64,000 nt of DNA from assembly GCF_000515395.1 (NCBI RefSeq), contig NZ_KI911782.1, forward strand, positions 4,334,697-4,398,696, in the 5' to 3' direction. This document shows, one piece after another, positions 36,728 through 45,571 of this stretch; position 1 is the stretch's first letter, and each line of letters begins with the position of its first letter. The notes beneath the pieces are model-generated. The model searched no databases and was not told the origin of the DNA. It worked only from the letters and a program-made list of their open reading frames with translations. This DNA is from Jiangella gansuensis DSM 44835 (GTDB taxonomy: Bacteria; Actinomycetota; Actinomycetes; Jiangellales; Jiangellaceae). The position numbers and the translations under genes are program-made.

Positions 36728-37590
36728 CAGAAGCAGCTGTCACGGCGCCGCAGCAGCTGACCAGGCGCCGGATGAAGAGCCGTCCGCCGTTCCTGATCGG
36801 CCTGTGCCTCGGGTTCATGACTCTGGTCCTGCTCGTGGCACTCTTCGGCGCGGCTCTGGCGCCCCACGACCCGGCCCAGCAGAACGTGCTCGGCAGCCTG
36901 GCGCCGCCGAGTGCCGAACACTGGCTCGGCACCGACGGCCTGGGGCGCGACGTGTTCTCCCGGTTGCTGGCCGGAGCGCGGTCCGCGATCATGGGGCCGC
37001 TGTTCATCGCCATCGTCGCCATGGTGTGCGGCAACCTGCTCGGACTCCTGGCCGGCTACCGCGCCGGACTCGTCGACTCGCTGTTGATGCGCTGGGTCGA
37101 CCTGATGGTGGCCATCCCTTCGCTGCTGATCATCATCGTGGTGGCCGGTGCGCTGGGCGGAGGCTACTGGCTCGCCGTCGCGTTGCTGACCATTCTCACA
37201 ATCCCCACCGACGCCCGCGTCATGCGCGCCGCCACGCTCGAGCAGGTGCCGCGTCCGTACGTCGAGGCGGCGAAGACACTGGGTGTCTCGAACGGCCGGA
37301 TCATGGTGCGGCACATCTGGCCGAACATCGCCGCGACCGCCGTCGCGAACTCGGTCATCATCTTCGCCGGGTCGCTCGTCGCCATTGCCGGCCTGTCCTT
37401 CCTCGGCCTCGGTGCCGAGCCGGGTACCCCCGACTGGGGCCAGATGCTGTCGGAGAACCAGCCCTTGCTGTTCACCAACCCGGTCGCGAGTATCGCGCCG
37501 GGCATCGCCATCGCGCTCACCGCCACGGCGGTGAACCTGATCGGCGACTGGGTGTACGAGAAGATGTCGAGGCGAGGAGCAGCCCGTTGA
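36724..37590 (+). CDS. Peptide ABC transporter permease (DppC type)
   Basis: The second permease (288 aa) has the DppC/OppC N-terminal helix (LCLGFMTLVLLVALFGAALA), the conserved periplasmic LGTDGLGRDVFSRLLAGAR motif and the EAA docking segment PYVEAAKTLGVSNGRIMVRH. Its end overlaps the TTG start of the ATPase gene. Operon order B-C-DF is standard. Confidence 0.9.
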   Translation: MTEAAVTAPQQLTRRRMKSRPPFLIGLCLGFMTLVLLVALFGAALAPHDPAQQNVLGSLAPPSAEHWLGTDGLGRDVFSRLLAGARSAIMGPLFIAIVAMVCGNLLGLLAGYRAGLVDSLLMRWVDLMVAIPSLLIIIVVAGALGGGYWLAVALLTILTIPTDARVMRAATLEQVPRPYVEAAKTLGVSNGRIMVRHIWPNIAATAVANSVIIFAGSLVAIAGLSFLGLGAEPGTPDWGQMLSENQPLLFTNPVASIAPGIAIALTATAVNLIGDWVYEKMSRRGAAR

Positions 37591-39467
37591 GTCCCCACAC
37601 CGAGCCCACGCTCACCGCCGACCGTCCCGTCCTCGAGGTCGAAGGGATGCGGATCGAGCGCACCGATATCGGCGCCCCGATCGTCTCCTCGCTGGACCTG
37701 CACCTGGCCGCGGGGGAGAGCATCGGGATCGTCGGCGAGTCCGGAAGCGGGAAATCGATGAGCGCGAAGGCCCTCATCGGCCTCCTGCCCGAGGGAGTCG
37801 TCGCGAACGGGACCGCCCGATTCGACGGCCAGAACCTCCTCGAGCTGTCCGAACGGCAGTGGCGCAGCATCCGCGGCCGCCAGATCGGCATGATCATGCA
37901 GGACCCGTTCACGATGTTGAACCCGGTCATGCGCTGCGGGCGGATCCTGGAGGAGTCGTTGCTCCCCGAACGGCGACTGAGCCGCGCCGAGCGGCGAGCC
38001 GAGGCGATACGGCGGCTCGCCGAGGTGGGCATCACCGACGAGTCGGTCGTCGAGCGGTACCCGTTCCAGCTCTCCGGCGGCATGCGCCAGCGCGTCGCGA
38101 TCGCCGCGGCGCTGGCTCGGGACCCGAAGGTCCTGATCGCGGACGAACCGTCGACCGCGCTGGACGTGGTCACGCAGCGCGAGGTCCTGGCCCTGATCAA
38201 GGGGATCCAGGCGGCGCGAGGCATGGCGCTGATCCTCATCACCCACGACCTACGGGTCGCGTTCGCCACCTGCGACCGGATCCAGGTCCTCTACGCGGGA
38301 TCGCTCGTTGAGACAGGCCGGGCGGACGACGTGCACGAGCGGCCTCTACATCCGTACACGCAGGGACTGTTGCTGTCCGAACCCCCGGCCGACCGCCGGG
38401 TGCGCCAGCTCGTCGCCATCCCGGGCTCGGTCCCGTCGGCGGCCGACGTGCAGGACCGCTGCTCCTTTTCGTCCCGGTGCCGCTGGGCCGAGGACGTGTG
38501 CCGGGACGGGGTGCCGCCGCTGGCCGAGGTGGGCGAGGACCGCCACTCACGCTGTATCCGGCTGCCGGAGATCAGGGCCGAGATGGCCGCGCTCCTCAGC
38601 AAGGGTGAGGAGCGTGCGGTGGTACCGGCCGAGGGCCGCTCCGACGGTGCGCTGATCGATGTCATGAACATCGAGAAGGTCTTCGAGAGCGGGGGTCGCA
38701 CCGTCACCGCCGTCGACGACGTGTCGATCTCGGTCCGCGAGGGCGAGAGCGTCGGGATCGTCGGTGAATCCGGGTCGGGGAAGACCACCATCGCCCGGAT
38801 GCTGGTCGGGCTCGAATCGCCGTCCGGCGGCGAGATCGTGATCGACGGCATCCCGGTCCGCAGCTGGAGCGCGTTGACCCCGCGCGACCGCCGCAAGCTC
38901 CGGCAGACCGTGCAGACCGTGTTCCAGGATCCCTATTCGAGCCTCAACCCGATGCGGACCATCGGCTGGGCGCTCAAGGAGGCGATCACCACCCATGACC
39001 GCGGCGGCGGGAAGGTGGAAGGCCGGATCGCCGAGCTTCTCGAGTCCGTCGGCCTGTCGCCGAGCTACGCCCAGCGGCGTCCGTCGTCGCTGTCCGGCGG
39101 CGAGCGGCAACGCGTCGCGATCGCGCGGGCGCTGGCGGTGCAGCCCCGGGTGCTGATCTGCGACGAGCCGGTGTCGGCGCTGGACATGTCGGTCCAGGCG
39201 CAGATCCTGAACCTGCTGCAAGAGGTCCGCACCGAACGCGGGATCAGCTGCCTGTTCATCACCCACGACCTGTCCATCGTGCGGCAAGCCTCGGAGTACC
39301 TCTACGTCATGCACCACGGCAAGGTCGTCGAGTCCGGGCCGACCGAGTCGGTGCTCGACAACCCGAGCGCTGAGTACACCGCCCAGCTGCTCAACTCCGT
39401 CCCGCGCCCGGAGGGCCAGTGGCTTGTCATCGGCGACGCCGACGAGATGGCCGCGACGCGACCCTAG
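37587..39467 (+). CDS. Fused double ABC ATPase (DppD-DppF type)
   Basis: Two peptide-transporter ATPase domains are fused in one 626-aa chain. The first (~residues 10-330) has Walker A GESGSGKSMSAKALIG, signature LSGGMRQRVAIAAALA and Walker B VLIADEPSTALD, then the C-terminal Cys-containing oligopeptide-transporter motif (DRCSFSSRCRWAEDVC). The second (~350-620) has GESGSGKTTIARMLVG, LSGGERQRVAIARALA and LICDEPVSALD. The TTG at 37587 overlaps the permease stop. One chain therefore replaces the usual two ATPases and energises the DppB/C pair. Confidence 0.9.
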   Translation: MSPHTEPTLTADRPVLEVEGMRIERTDIGAPIVSSLDLHLAAGESIGIVGESGSGKSMSAKALIGLLPEGVVANGTARFDGQNLLELSERQWRSIRGRQIGMIMQDPFTMLNPVMRCGRILEESLLPERRLSRAERRAEAIRRLAEVGITDESVVERYPFQLSGGMRQRVAIAAALARDPKVLIADEPSTALDVVTQREVLALIKGIQAARGMALILITHDLRVAFATCDRIQVLYAGSLVETGRADDVHERPLHPYTQGLLLSEPPADRRVRQLVAIPGSVPSAADVQDRCSFSSRCRWAEDVCRDGVPPLAEVGEDRHSRCIRLPEIRAEMAALLSKGEERAVVPAEGRSDGALIDVMNIEKVFESGGRTVTAVDDVSISVREGESVGIVGESGSGKTTIARMLVGLESPSGGEIVIDGIPVRSWSALTPRDRRKLRQTVQTVFQDPYSSLNPMRTIGWALKEAITTHDRGGGKVEGRIAELLESVGLSPSYAQRRPSSLSGGERQRVAIARALAVQPRVLICDEPVSALDMSVQAQILNLLQEVRTERGISCLFITHDLSIVRQASEYLYVMHHGKVVESGPTESVLDNPSAEYTAQLLNSVPRPEGQWLVIGDADEMAATRP

Positions 39468-39501
39468 GCATCCCGTACTCCGATCGAATGGAGGAAGCAA
39501 C

Positions 39502-40500
39502 GTGATCAACAGTTACGTCGGTGGCGTCATCTACGACGTCATGGCCAACCACGGCATCCCGGGCAACAAGGCGGAGGTGCTGCGCTCCACCTACATTCCG
39601 CGGTGGCGGGCGGGTGGTCTCGAGGGTGCCGTGGTGCAGGTCTCGAACTGGCCGTCCATCAACGCCTATTTCGCGGAGATCGACCGGTCCGCGGGCGAGA
39701 TCACGTACTGCAGGACACGGGCCGACTTCGACAACCGCCCGGAGGGGTCGTTCGGGATCTTCCTCTCTCTGGAGGGCCACGGGTCGTTCGCGGGCGACTT
39801 CGAGGCGCTGCACACGCTGTCCGAGCTCGGCGTCACCACCTTCACGTTCTCGCATAACCTGCAGAACCTGCTCTGCACAGGCAGCAACGAGCGCTTCGGC
39901 GAGGGCGGGTTCAGCCACCTCGGCAAGCAGACCCTCGAGGAGCTCGAGTCGCTGCCGATGATGATCGACTTGGTCCACATGTCGCGGGCGTCGTTCTGGG
40001 ACGCGCTCGACCTCTACGACGGCGACCTGTTCGTGTCGCACTCCAACGCCGACGCGCTCTGCCCGCACCCGCGCAACCTGACCGACGACCAGATCAAGGC
40101 TGTCGCGGAGCGCAATGGGACGATCGGACTCAACACGTTCCGCGGCTACGTGTCGTCGGAGCCGCTGAAGGCCACGCTTTCCGACCTGCTTGACCATGCG
40201 ATGTACATGTACGACATGGTTGGTCCGGAGCACCTCAGCATCGGGGCCGACTACTGCGAGTCGCCCGTCGAGATGCTACTGCCCGTGCTGGACATGATCG
40301 ACCCCGACGGCGCCCACGGCATCAAGGGTCGCGGCCGCGAGCTGTACACGTACGGCCCAGAGGGCCTGGAGGACGCCAGCAACCTCGGCGCGATCGCCAC
40401 CGGCCTCGCCGAGCGCGGTCTGACCCCCGACGAGGTCGACCTGGTCTGCGGGGAGTCCTACCTGCGGATGCTCGAGCGGTCCCGCCCGTCGAAGCCCTGA
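39502..40500 (+). CDS. M19-like dipeptidase lacking the HxD zinc motif, copy 1
   Basis: The 332-aa protein aligns with M19 dipeptidases over its middle and C-terminal parts: bridging Glu in IFLSLEGHGSF, His in MMIDLVHMSRASFW, His in LFVSHSNADAL and Asp in LSIGADYCESP. The N-terminal His-x-Asp pair that binds the other side of the binuclear zinc centre is missing; the start reads MINSYVGGVIYDVM. GTG 39502 follows GGAGGAAG, so truncation by mis-annotation is unlikely. The protein may bind one metal or act differently. It is 63% or so like the copy at 44566 by eye. Its 3' end overlaps the convergent FhuF-like gene by 43 bp. Confidence 0.75.
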   Translation: MINSYVGGVIYDVMANHGIPGNKAEVLRSTYIPRWRAGGLEGAVVQVSNWPSINAYFAEIDRSAGEITYCRTRADFDNRPEGSFGIFLSLEGHGSFAGDFEALHTLSELGVTTFTFSHNLQNLLCTGSNERFGEGGFSHLGKQTLEELESLPMMIDLVHMSRASFWDALDLYDGDLFVSHSNADALCPHPRNLTDDQIKAVAERNGTIGLNTFRGYVSSEPLKATLSDLLDHAMYMYDMVGPEHLSIGADYCESPVEMLLPVLDMIDPDGAHGIKGRGRELYTYGPEGLEDASNLGAIATGLAERGLTPDEVDLVCGESYLRMLERSRPSKP

Positions 40501-41117
40501 TGCCGAGGCAGCGGGCAGTCGCCGCAGTAGGCGCCGGGTCGGGCACGGTAGAACAGGCAGCAGCTTCGCCGCCGCGACGTGCCCGGCTCCAGCCGGCCGG
40601 CCAGCAGTGGGTGGGCGAGCGCCTCCTCGGCCAGCGACATCGCCGCGGGGCCAAGGACGGTTCCCGCGCCACGCAGGGCCGACGCGGCGTTGCCCCACAG
40701 GGCGCCGGGAGCGATCCAGCGGCTCCAGGCGCGTACCAGCGGTGTCAACTGCCGGTCGATCACCTCCTCGGCGGGCGTCGCTCCGAGGCGCGGCGTGCGG
40801 CAGTGCAGCGTCAGCGAGCCCCTGAAGCTGGACCAACCCAGGGCGTCGGGGTCGAGGTCGAGACCGCGGCCGGTGAGCTCGGCGGTGCCGATGGCCAAAC
40901 ACCACAGGCGGGAGGCGAAGCCGAGGAAGAGGGTCGAGACCGCGACGCGGGCCTCGGCGGCGCCGATGCGCCCGCCCACCTCGGCGATCAGCGCGACGGT
41001 GACGTCCGGATCAAGCAGGTCCGCGGTGGGACGGCCGCCGGCCTCGGCGCCGACGCGCACGAGGTAGTGCGGCGTGCGGTCGCGGACCCACCGTATCGCG
41101 TCCTCCGTTTCGCCCAT
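40458..41117 (-). CDS. FhuF-like (2Fe-2S) ferric-reductase-type protein
   Basis: The C-terminal SCCLFYRARPGAYCGDCPL carries the CC-x(10)-C-x2-C cluster motif of FhuF, a cytoplasmic protein that reduces ferric siderophores. The N-terminal ~150 residues form the helical FhuF-type domain (LWCLAIGTAELTGRGLDLD, SLTLHCR). 219 aa is normal. It is the only minus-strand gene in this array and is divergent from the S10 peptidase; nothing near suggests siderophore import. Function is by family only. Confidence 0.8.
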   Translation of the reverse strand: MGETEDAIRWVRDRTPHYLVRVGAEAGGRPTADLLDPDVTVALIAEVGGRIGAAEARVAVSTLFLGFASRLWCLAIGTAELTGRGLDLDPDALGWSSFRGSLTLHCRTPRLGATPAEEVIDRQLTPLVRAWSRWIAPGALWGNAASALRGAGTVLGPAAMSLAEEALAHPLLAGRLEPGTSRRRSCCLFYRARPGAYCGDCPLPRHQGFDGRDRSSIRR

Positions 41118-41225
41118 GTGTGGTCCCTTTCAACCGCTGTGCTAGCTCGATAGTAAGCACACGCTATTGACTGCATATTGACATAGTCGTACAGTCCGAA
41201 CACCGCCGATCTCTGGGAGACATCG

Positions 41226-42722
41226 ATGCCGGACGCCGTGACCAAAGAGTCCACCGCCACCGAGGCCGACAAGGTCGCGGACACGAAACCGCTGGAGGAC
41301 CAGCAGTTCGTCACCCAGCACGCCGTGACCATCGGCGGCGAGCGGATCCAGTACACGGCCAAGACCGGTCGCATGGTCATGCACGACGATGACGAGCAGA
41401 GCAAGCCGAAGGTCGCCATTTTCTACACCGCCTACCTGCGTGACGGGGCGCCGTCGACCCAGAAGCGGCCGCTGGTTTTCGTGTGGAACGGCGGCCCGGG
41501 ATCGTCGACGATCTGGCTGCACATGTACAGCTACGGCCCGCGCCGCGTCGTGTTCGAGGGCGACCCGCTCGTCGACGTCTCGCGCTGGGAGCTGCGGGAG
41601 AACGAGCACTCGCTCCTGGACGTGGCCGACCTGGTGTTCCTCGACCCGCCGAGCACCGGCTTCAGTCGGACCGCCCCAGGCGTGGATCCCAAGGAGTTCT
41701 ACGGGATCGAGGTCGACGCCGCCGTGGTCGGGGACTTCGTGCTGGAGTTCATCGCGCGTGAGCGCCGCGGCGACAGCCCGATCGTGCTGTTCGGCGAGAG
41801 CTACGGGACCCTGCGGGCCCCGGCCGTGGCCGACTACCTGCAGCAGGTGCCGGGGTTGTTCGTCGACGGCGTCATCCTGCTGTCCTCGCTCATGGATGTC
41901 GCGGGAACGACCTTCGGCGTCGGCGTCAACAACGGCCCGGTCGGCCAGCTCCCCAGCTACGCCGCGACCGCCCTGTACCACGGCGTCATTGCCGGCGACC
42001 TGACGACCGTCGTCGCGGAGGCCGAGGACTTCGCCCTGAACGAGTACTCGGTGGCCCTGCTGAAGGGCAGCCGGCTCACCGCCGCGGAGGAGCAACGCAT
42101 CGCCAACCGGCTCTCCGAGCTGACCGGCATCTCGGCCGAGTACTTCCTCCGGGCGAACCTGCGGGTGACCCTCTGGCGGTTCATGAAGGAACTACTGCGC
42201 GATCGGGCACGCACCGTCGGCCGGCTCGACACCCGCTTCACCGGCATCGACTCCGACTCTGCCGGCGAGGCATTCGAGAACGACCCCAGCTACACGGCGC
42301 CTACCGGCGCGGCGACGGCCGCGCTGACCAAGTACCTGCGGGCCGATCTCGGCTGGGAGGCCGACCGGCCGCTGCTGTACCGGCACATCCGGCCGCGCTT
42401 CGAGTGGAAGCACCGCGAGAGCGAGCAGATGGGCATCTGGACGCCCCAGCTCGAGGTCGCCACGCTGCTGCGCGGAGCGATGTACCGCTCACCCCACCTC
42501 AAGGTGCTCCTGCTCAGCGGCTACTACGACCTCGGCACACCGTTCTTCCCGGCCGAGCTGACGTTCGACCACCTGCACCTGCATCCGGACGTGGCACGCA
42601 ACGTCACCAAGAAGCGCTACGAGTCCGGGCACATGATCTACCTGCACGAGCCGTCCCTGGCCCAGACGCGTGCCGATCTGGTGGAGTTCCTCACCTCCGT
42701 CCGGACGGGCATCGGTGCATGA
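41226..42722 (+). CDS. Peptidase S10 (serine carboxypeptidase)
   Basis: Serine carboxypeptidases remove C-terminal residues, in many members best at acidic pH. The 498-aa protein has the oxyanion motif FVWNGGPGSS, nucleophile Ser in VLFGESYGTLRAP, Asp in LSGYYDLGTPF and His in YESGHMIYLH. No signal peptide is visible, so it would act in the cytoplasm on imported peptides. ATG 41226 follows GGGAGA. It starts a run of genes with ATGA or GTGA overlaps to the S9 pseudogene and beyond. A CTA-N6-TAG element at 41142-41153 is a weak match to the shared operator. Confidence 0.88.
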   Translation: MPDAVTKESTATEADKVADTKPLEDQQFVTQHAVTIGGERIQYTAKTGRMVMHDDDEQSKPKVAIFYTAYLRDGAPSTQKRPLVFVWNGGPGSSTIWLHMYSYGPRRVVFEGDPLVDVSRWELRENEHSLLDVADLVFLDPPSTGFSRTAPGVDPKEFYGIEVDAAVVGDFVLEFIARERRGDSPIVLFGESYGTLRAPAVADYLQQVPGLFVDGVILLSSLMDVAGTTFGVGVNNGPVGQLPSYAATALYHGVIAGDLTTVVAEAEDFALNEYSVALLKGSRLTAAEEQRIANRLSELTGISAEYFLRANLRVTLWRFMKELLRDRARTVGRLDTRFTGIDSDSAGEAFENDPSYTAPTGAATAALTKYLRADLGWEADRPLLYRHIRPRFEWKHRESEQMGIWTPQLEVATLLRGAMYRSPHLKVLLLSGYYDLGTPFFPAELTFDHLHLHPDVARNVTKKRYESGHMIYLHEPSLAQTRADLVEFLTSVRTGIGA

Positions 42723-44569
42723 CGGCCGGGCCACTGTCCGCGGCGGATGTGTTCGCTCCGGCCCGGGCGTTCAACTGGCTCCGCACCGACGGCGACGCCC
42801 TGCTGTGGACCGAGGCCCGGCCGGCGGAGGGGCGCACCGTCGTGGTCCGCTGGGCGCCGGGCGCGGCCCCGGTCGACCTCACCCCACCGGGGCGGTCGAG
42901 CAGCAACATCGTCGGCTACGGCGGCATCCCGTACGGCGTCGCGCCCGACGGCGAGGTGCTGCTGTGCGACAGCGAGGACCAGCGCATCCACAGCGTGCGG
43001 CGCGGCGTCGCGGTGACACCGGAGGCGCTGGGCAAGACCGTGCGGTGGAGCGACTTCGTGCTGAGCGGCGAGCACGTCTACGCCGTCCGGGAGCAGCACT
43101 ACGAGGACGGCCGCATCGCCAACGAGCTGGTGCGGCTCCGCCTGGACGGCGCGGACGACCCGGTCGTCCTCGACGGCGGCCACGACTTCGTGGGCTCGCC
43201 GCGGGTGTCGTCCGACGGGACCAGGATCGCCTGGATCACCTGGGACCACCCGCAGATGCCGTGGGACGGCACGCAGCTGTGGACCGCCGAGCTCACGTCC
43301 GCGGGCATCGTCACGGCGACCCGCGTCGCGGGCTCTGCGGACGAGTCCGTCCTGGAGCCCACCTGGACGCCGGACGGCGACCTGCTCTTCCTCAGCGACC
43401 GCACCGGCTGGTGGAACCTCTACGGGGCCAGCGCCGGCGAAGCGCTGGTCGCTATGGAGGCCGACATGGGCGGCCCGGTGTGGTTCCTGGGCCTGCGCAG
43501 CCTCGACGTCTTCGCCGACGGGCGGCTGGTGGTGAAGTGGACCATCGACGGTGTCGAGCACCTCGGCGTCCGGCACCCCGACGGCCGGCTGGACGAGATC
43601 GCGACGCCGTACACGCAGTTCGTCTCGCCGACCGTCGTCGGCGACCGGATCGCCGTCATCGCCGCCGGGTACCGGGACGCTCCCGCGGTGGTCCTGCTCG
43701 ACCCGGCCACTGGCGGCGCGGGCGAGGTGGTGCGCGACAACGGCACCGTTGCGCCCGAGACCGTCGCGGTGCCGGAGGCGATCACCTATCCGACGACCGA
43801 CGGTGCGGTGGCGCACGCCTTCTGGTACCCGCCGACGGTGCCGGTCGACGGCCCGCCGCCGCTGATCGTCAACTGCCACGGCGGCCCCACCGGCCACGTC
43901 GTGCCCGTGCTCGACCTGCGGCAGCAGTACTGGACCAGCCGCGGGTACGGCTACCTGGAGCTCAACTTCCGCGGCAGCAGCGGCTACGGACGCGCCTACC
44001 GCGACGCCCTCAAGGGCCATTGGGGCGTCGTCGACGTCGACGACGCCGTGGCGGGAGCCGAGTACCTCGTGGCCAGGGGGCTGGCAGACAGATCCCGGCT
44101 GGTGATCCGCGGCCTCAGCGGCGGTGGCTGGCTGACGCTGTGCGCCATGGCCTTCCGCGACGTGTTCGCGGCCGGCGGCAGCATGAACGGCGTCGCCGAC
44201 GCGTACAAGATGGCGACGGACACGCACAAGTTCGAGTCCCGCTACCTCGACTCTCTGATCGGCCCATTGCCGCAGGCGAAGGACCTCTACGCCGAGCGCT
44301 CGCCGGTCACGGCGGCCGAACACATCACCGCGCCGCTGATCCTCCTGCAGGGAGAGGCCGACAACGTCGTCCCCGCCGACCAGGCCGAGGCGATCGCCGT
44401 CGTGCTGCGCGAGCGTGGCGTCGAGCACGAGCACCACGTCTACGCGGGCGAGGGCCACCTGTTCGCGAAGGCCGAGAACCTCGTCCACGCCCTCGAGGCC
44501 GAGCGTGACTTCTACGCCCGCGTCCTGGCCGCGGTGGACTCGTCAGCGCCAGAAGGAGGAGCGAGATGA
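42719..44569 (+). CDS. S9 family prolyl-oligopeptidase-like peptidase
   Basis: A 616-aa protein with an N-terminal beta-propeller (~1-360) and a C-terminal alpha/beta-hydrolase domain. The catalytic Ser is in VIRGLSGGGWLTL, the Asp in LQGEADNVVP and the His in AGEGHLF; the oxyanion area is NCHGGPTG. Propeller blades show repeats such as DGTRIAWITWDHP. Such enzymes cut short peptides, often after Pro or from N-acylated ends. It overlaps both neighbours by ATGA, placing it in one translational unit with the S10 and M19-like genes. Confidence 0.88.
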   Translation: MTAGPLSAADVFAPARAFNWLRTDGDALLWTEARPAEGRTVVVRWAPGAAPVDLTPPGRSSSNIVGYGGIPYGVAPDGEVLLCDSEDQRIHSVRRGVAVTPEALGKTVRWSDFVLSGEHVYAVREQHYEDGRIANELVRLRLDGADDPVVLDGGHDFVGSPRVSSDGTRIAWITWDHPQMPWDGTQLWTAELTSAGIVTATRVAGSADESVLEPTWTPDGDLLFLSDRTGWWNLYGASAGEALVAMEADMGGPVWFLGLRSLDVFADGRLVVKWTIDGVEHLGVRHPDGRLDEIATPYTQFVSPTVVGDRIAVIAAGYRDAPAVVLLDPATGGAGEVVRDNGTVAPETVAVPEAITYPTTDGAVAHAFWYPPTVPVDGPPPLIVNCHGGPTGHVVPVLDLRQQYWTSRGYGYLELNFRGSSGYGRAYRDALKGHWGVVDVDDAVAGAEYLVARGLADRSRLVIRGLSGGGWLTLCAMAFRDVFAAGGSMNGVADAYKMATDTHKFESRYLDSLIGPLPQAKDLYAERSPVTAAEHITAPLILLQGEADNVVPADQAEAIAVVLRERGVEHEHHVYAGEGHLFAKAENLVHALEAERDFYARVLAAVDSSAPEGGAR

Positions 44570-45564
44570 TCAACATCTACGTCGGCCCCACCATCGCGCA
44601 CGTGATGGAGGGGCACCGGGCCGACCGGCACGCTCAGATCCTGCGCGAGAACTATCTGGAGTCGTGGCGGGCCGGCGGCCTGACCGGGGCCATCATGCAG
44701 ATCTCCGACTGGAGCACGATCGGCATGCTCCTGTCGGAGGCGCGCCGGTCCGAGGGCGAGATCACGTTCTGCACGTCCCGGGCCGACTTCGAGAACCGTC
44801 CCGAGGGGTCGTTCGGCCTCTTCATCTCGTTCGAGGGCTACGGCGCGCTGGTCGGTGACTTCGAGGCCCTCGAGACCATGTCCGAGCTAGGCGTCACCAC
44901 GTTCACGTTCTCGCACAACATGCAGAACCTGCTGTGCACCGGCTGCAACGAGCGCTTCGGCGAGGGGGGGTTCAGCCATCTCGGCAAGCAGGTGCTCAAA
45001 GAGCTGGAGTCGCTGCCGCTCATGGTGGACCTCGTGCACATGTCGCGGGCGTCGTTCTGGGACGCGCTGGACATCTACGACGGCGATGTCTTCGTCTCCC
45101 ACGCCAACGCCGACGCGGTTTCTCCGCACCGGCGCAACCTGACCGACGAGCAGATCAAGGCCGTCGCCGCGCGCAACGGCGTCATCGGCATCACCACCTA
45201 CCGCGGCTACGTCACAGAGGACCCCTACCAGGCGACCCTCGCTGACGTGCTCGATCACGCGATGCACATCTACGACCTGGTCGGGGCCGAGCACCTGGCG
45301 ATCGGGGCGGACTACTCCGGGTCGCCCATGGAGATGATCGCGGCCGGACTCAAGTCGGCCGACCCGGACAACGCCTACGGGCTGAACGAGGTCGGCCCGG
45401 ACGTCTATGCCGTGGGGCCAACTGGGATGGAGGACGCCAGCCGCCTGAACAACCTCGTCGAGGGGCTGCGCGAACGCGGTCTCGACCAGGCCGAGCTCGA
45501 CCTCGTCACCAGCGGGTCCTACCTCGCGATGCTGGAGCGCGCCCGGCCCGAGACGGCGAGGTGA
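44566..45564 (+). CDS. M19-like dipeptidase lacking the HxD zinc motif, copy 2
   Basis: A 332-aa paralogue of the protein at 39502, identical in length, with bridging Glu in FISFEGYGAL, His in VDLVHMSRASFWDAL, His in VFVSHANADAV and Asp in LAIGADYSGSP. Again the N-terminal His-x-Asp is absent (MINIYVGPTIAHVM). ATG 44566 follows AGGAGG and overlaps the S9 stop, so the start is secure. Retention of the same change in two copies argues for a distinct subfamily rather than decay. Confidence 0.75.
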   Translation: MINIYVGPTIAHVMEGHRADRHAQILRENYLESWRAGGLTGAIMQISDWSTIGMLLSEARRSEGEITFCTSRADFENRPEGSFGLFISFEGYGALVGDFEALETMSELGVTTFTFSHNMQNLLCTGCNERFGEGGFSHLGKQVLKELESLPLMVDLVHMSRASFWDALDIYDGDVFVSHANADAVSPHRRNLTDEQIKAVAARNGVIGITTYRGYVTEDPYQATLADVLDHAMHIYDLVGAEHLAIGADYSGSPMEMIAAGLKSADPDNAYGLNEVGPDVYAVGPTGMEDASRLNNLVEGLRERGLDQAELDLVTSGSYLAMLERARPETAR

Positions 45565-45571
45565 GCACGTC

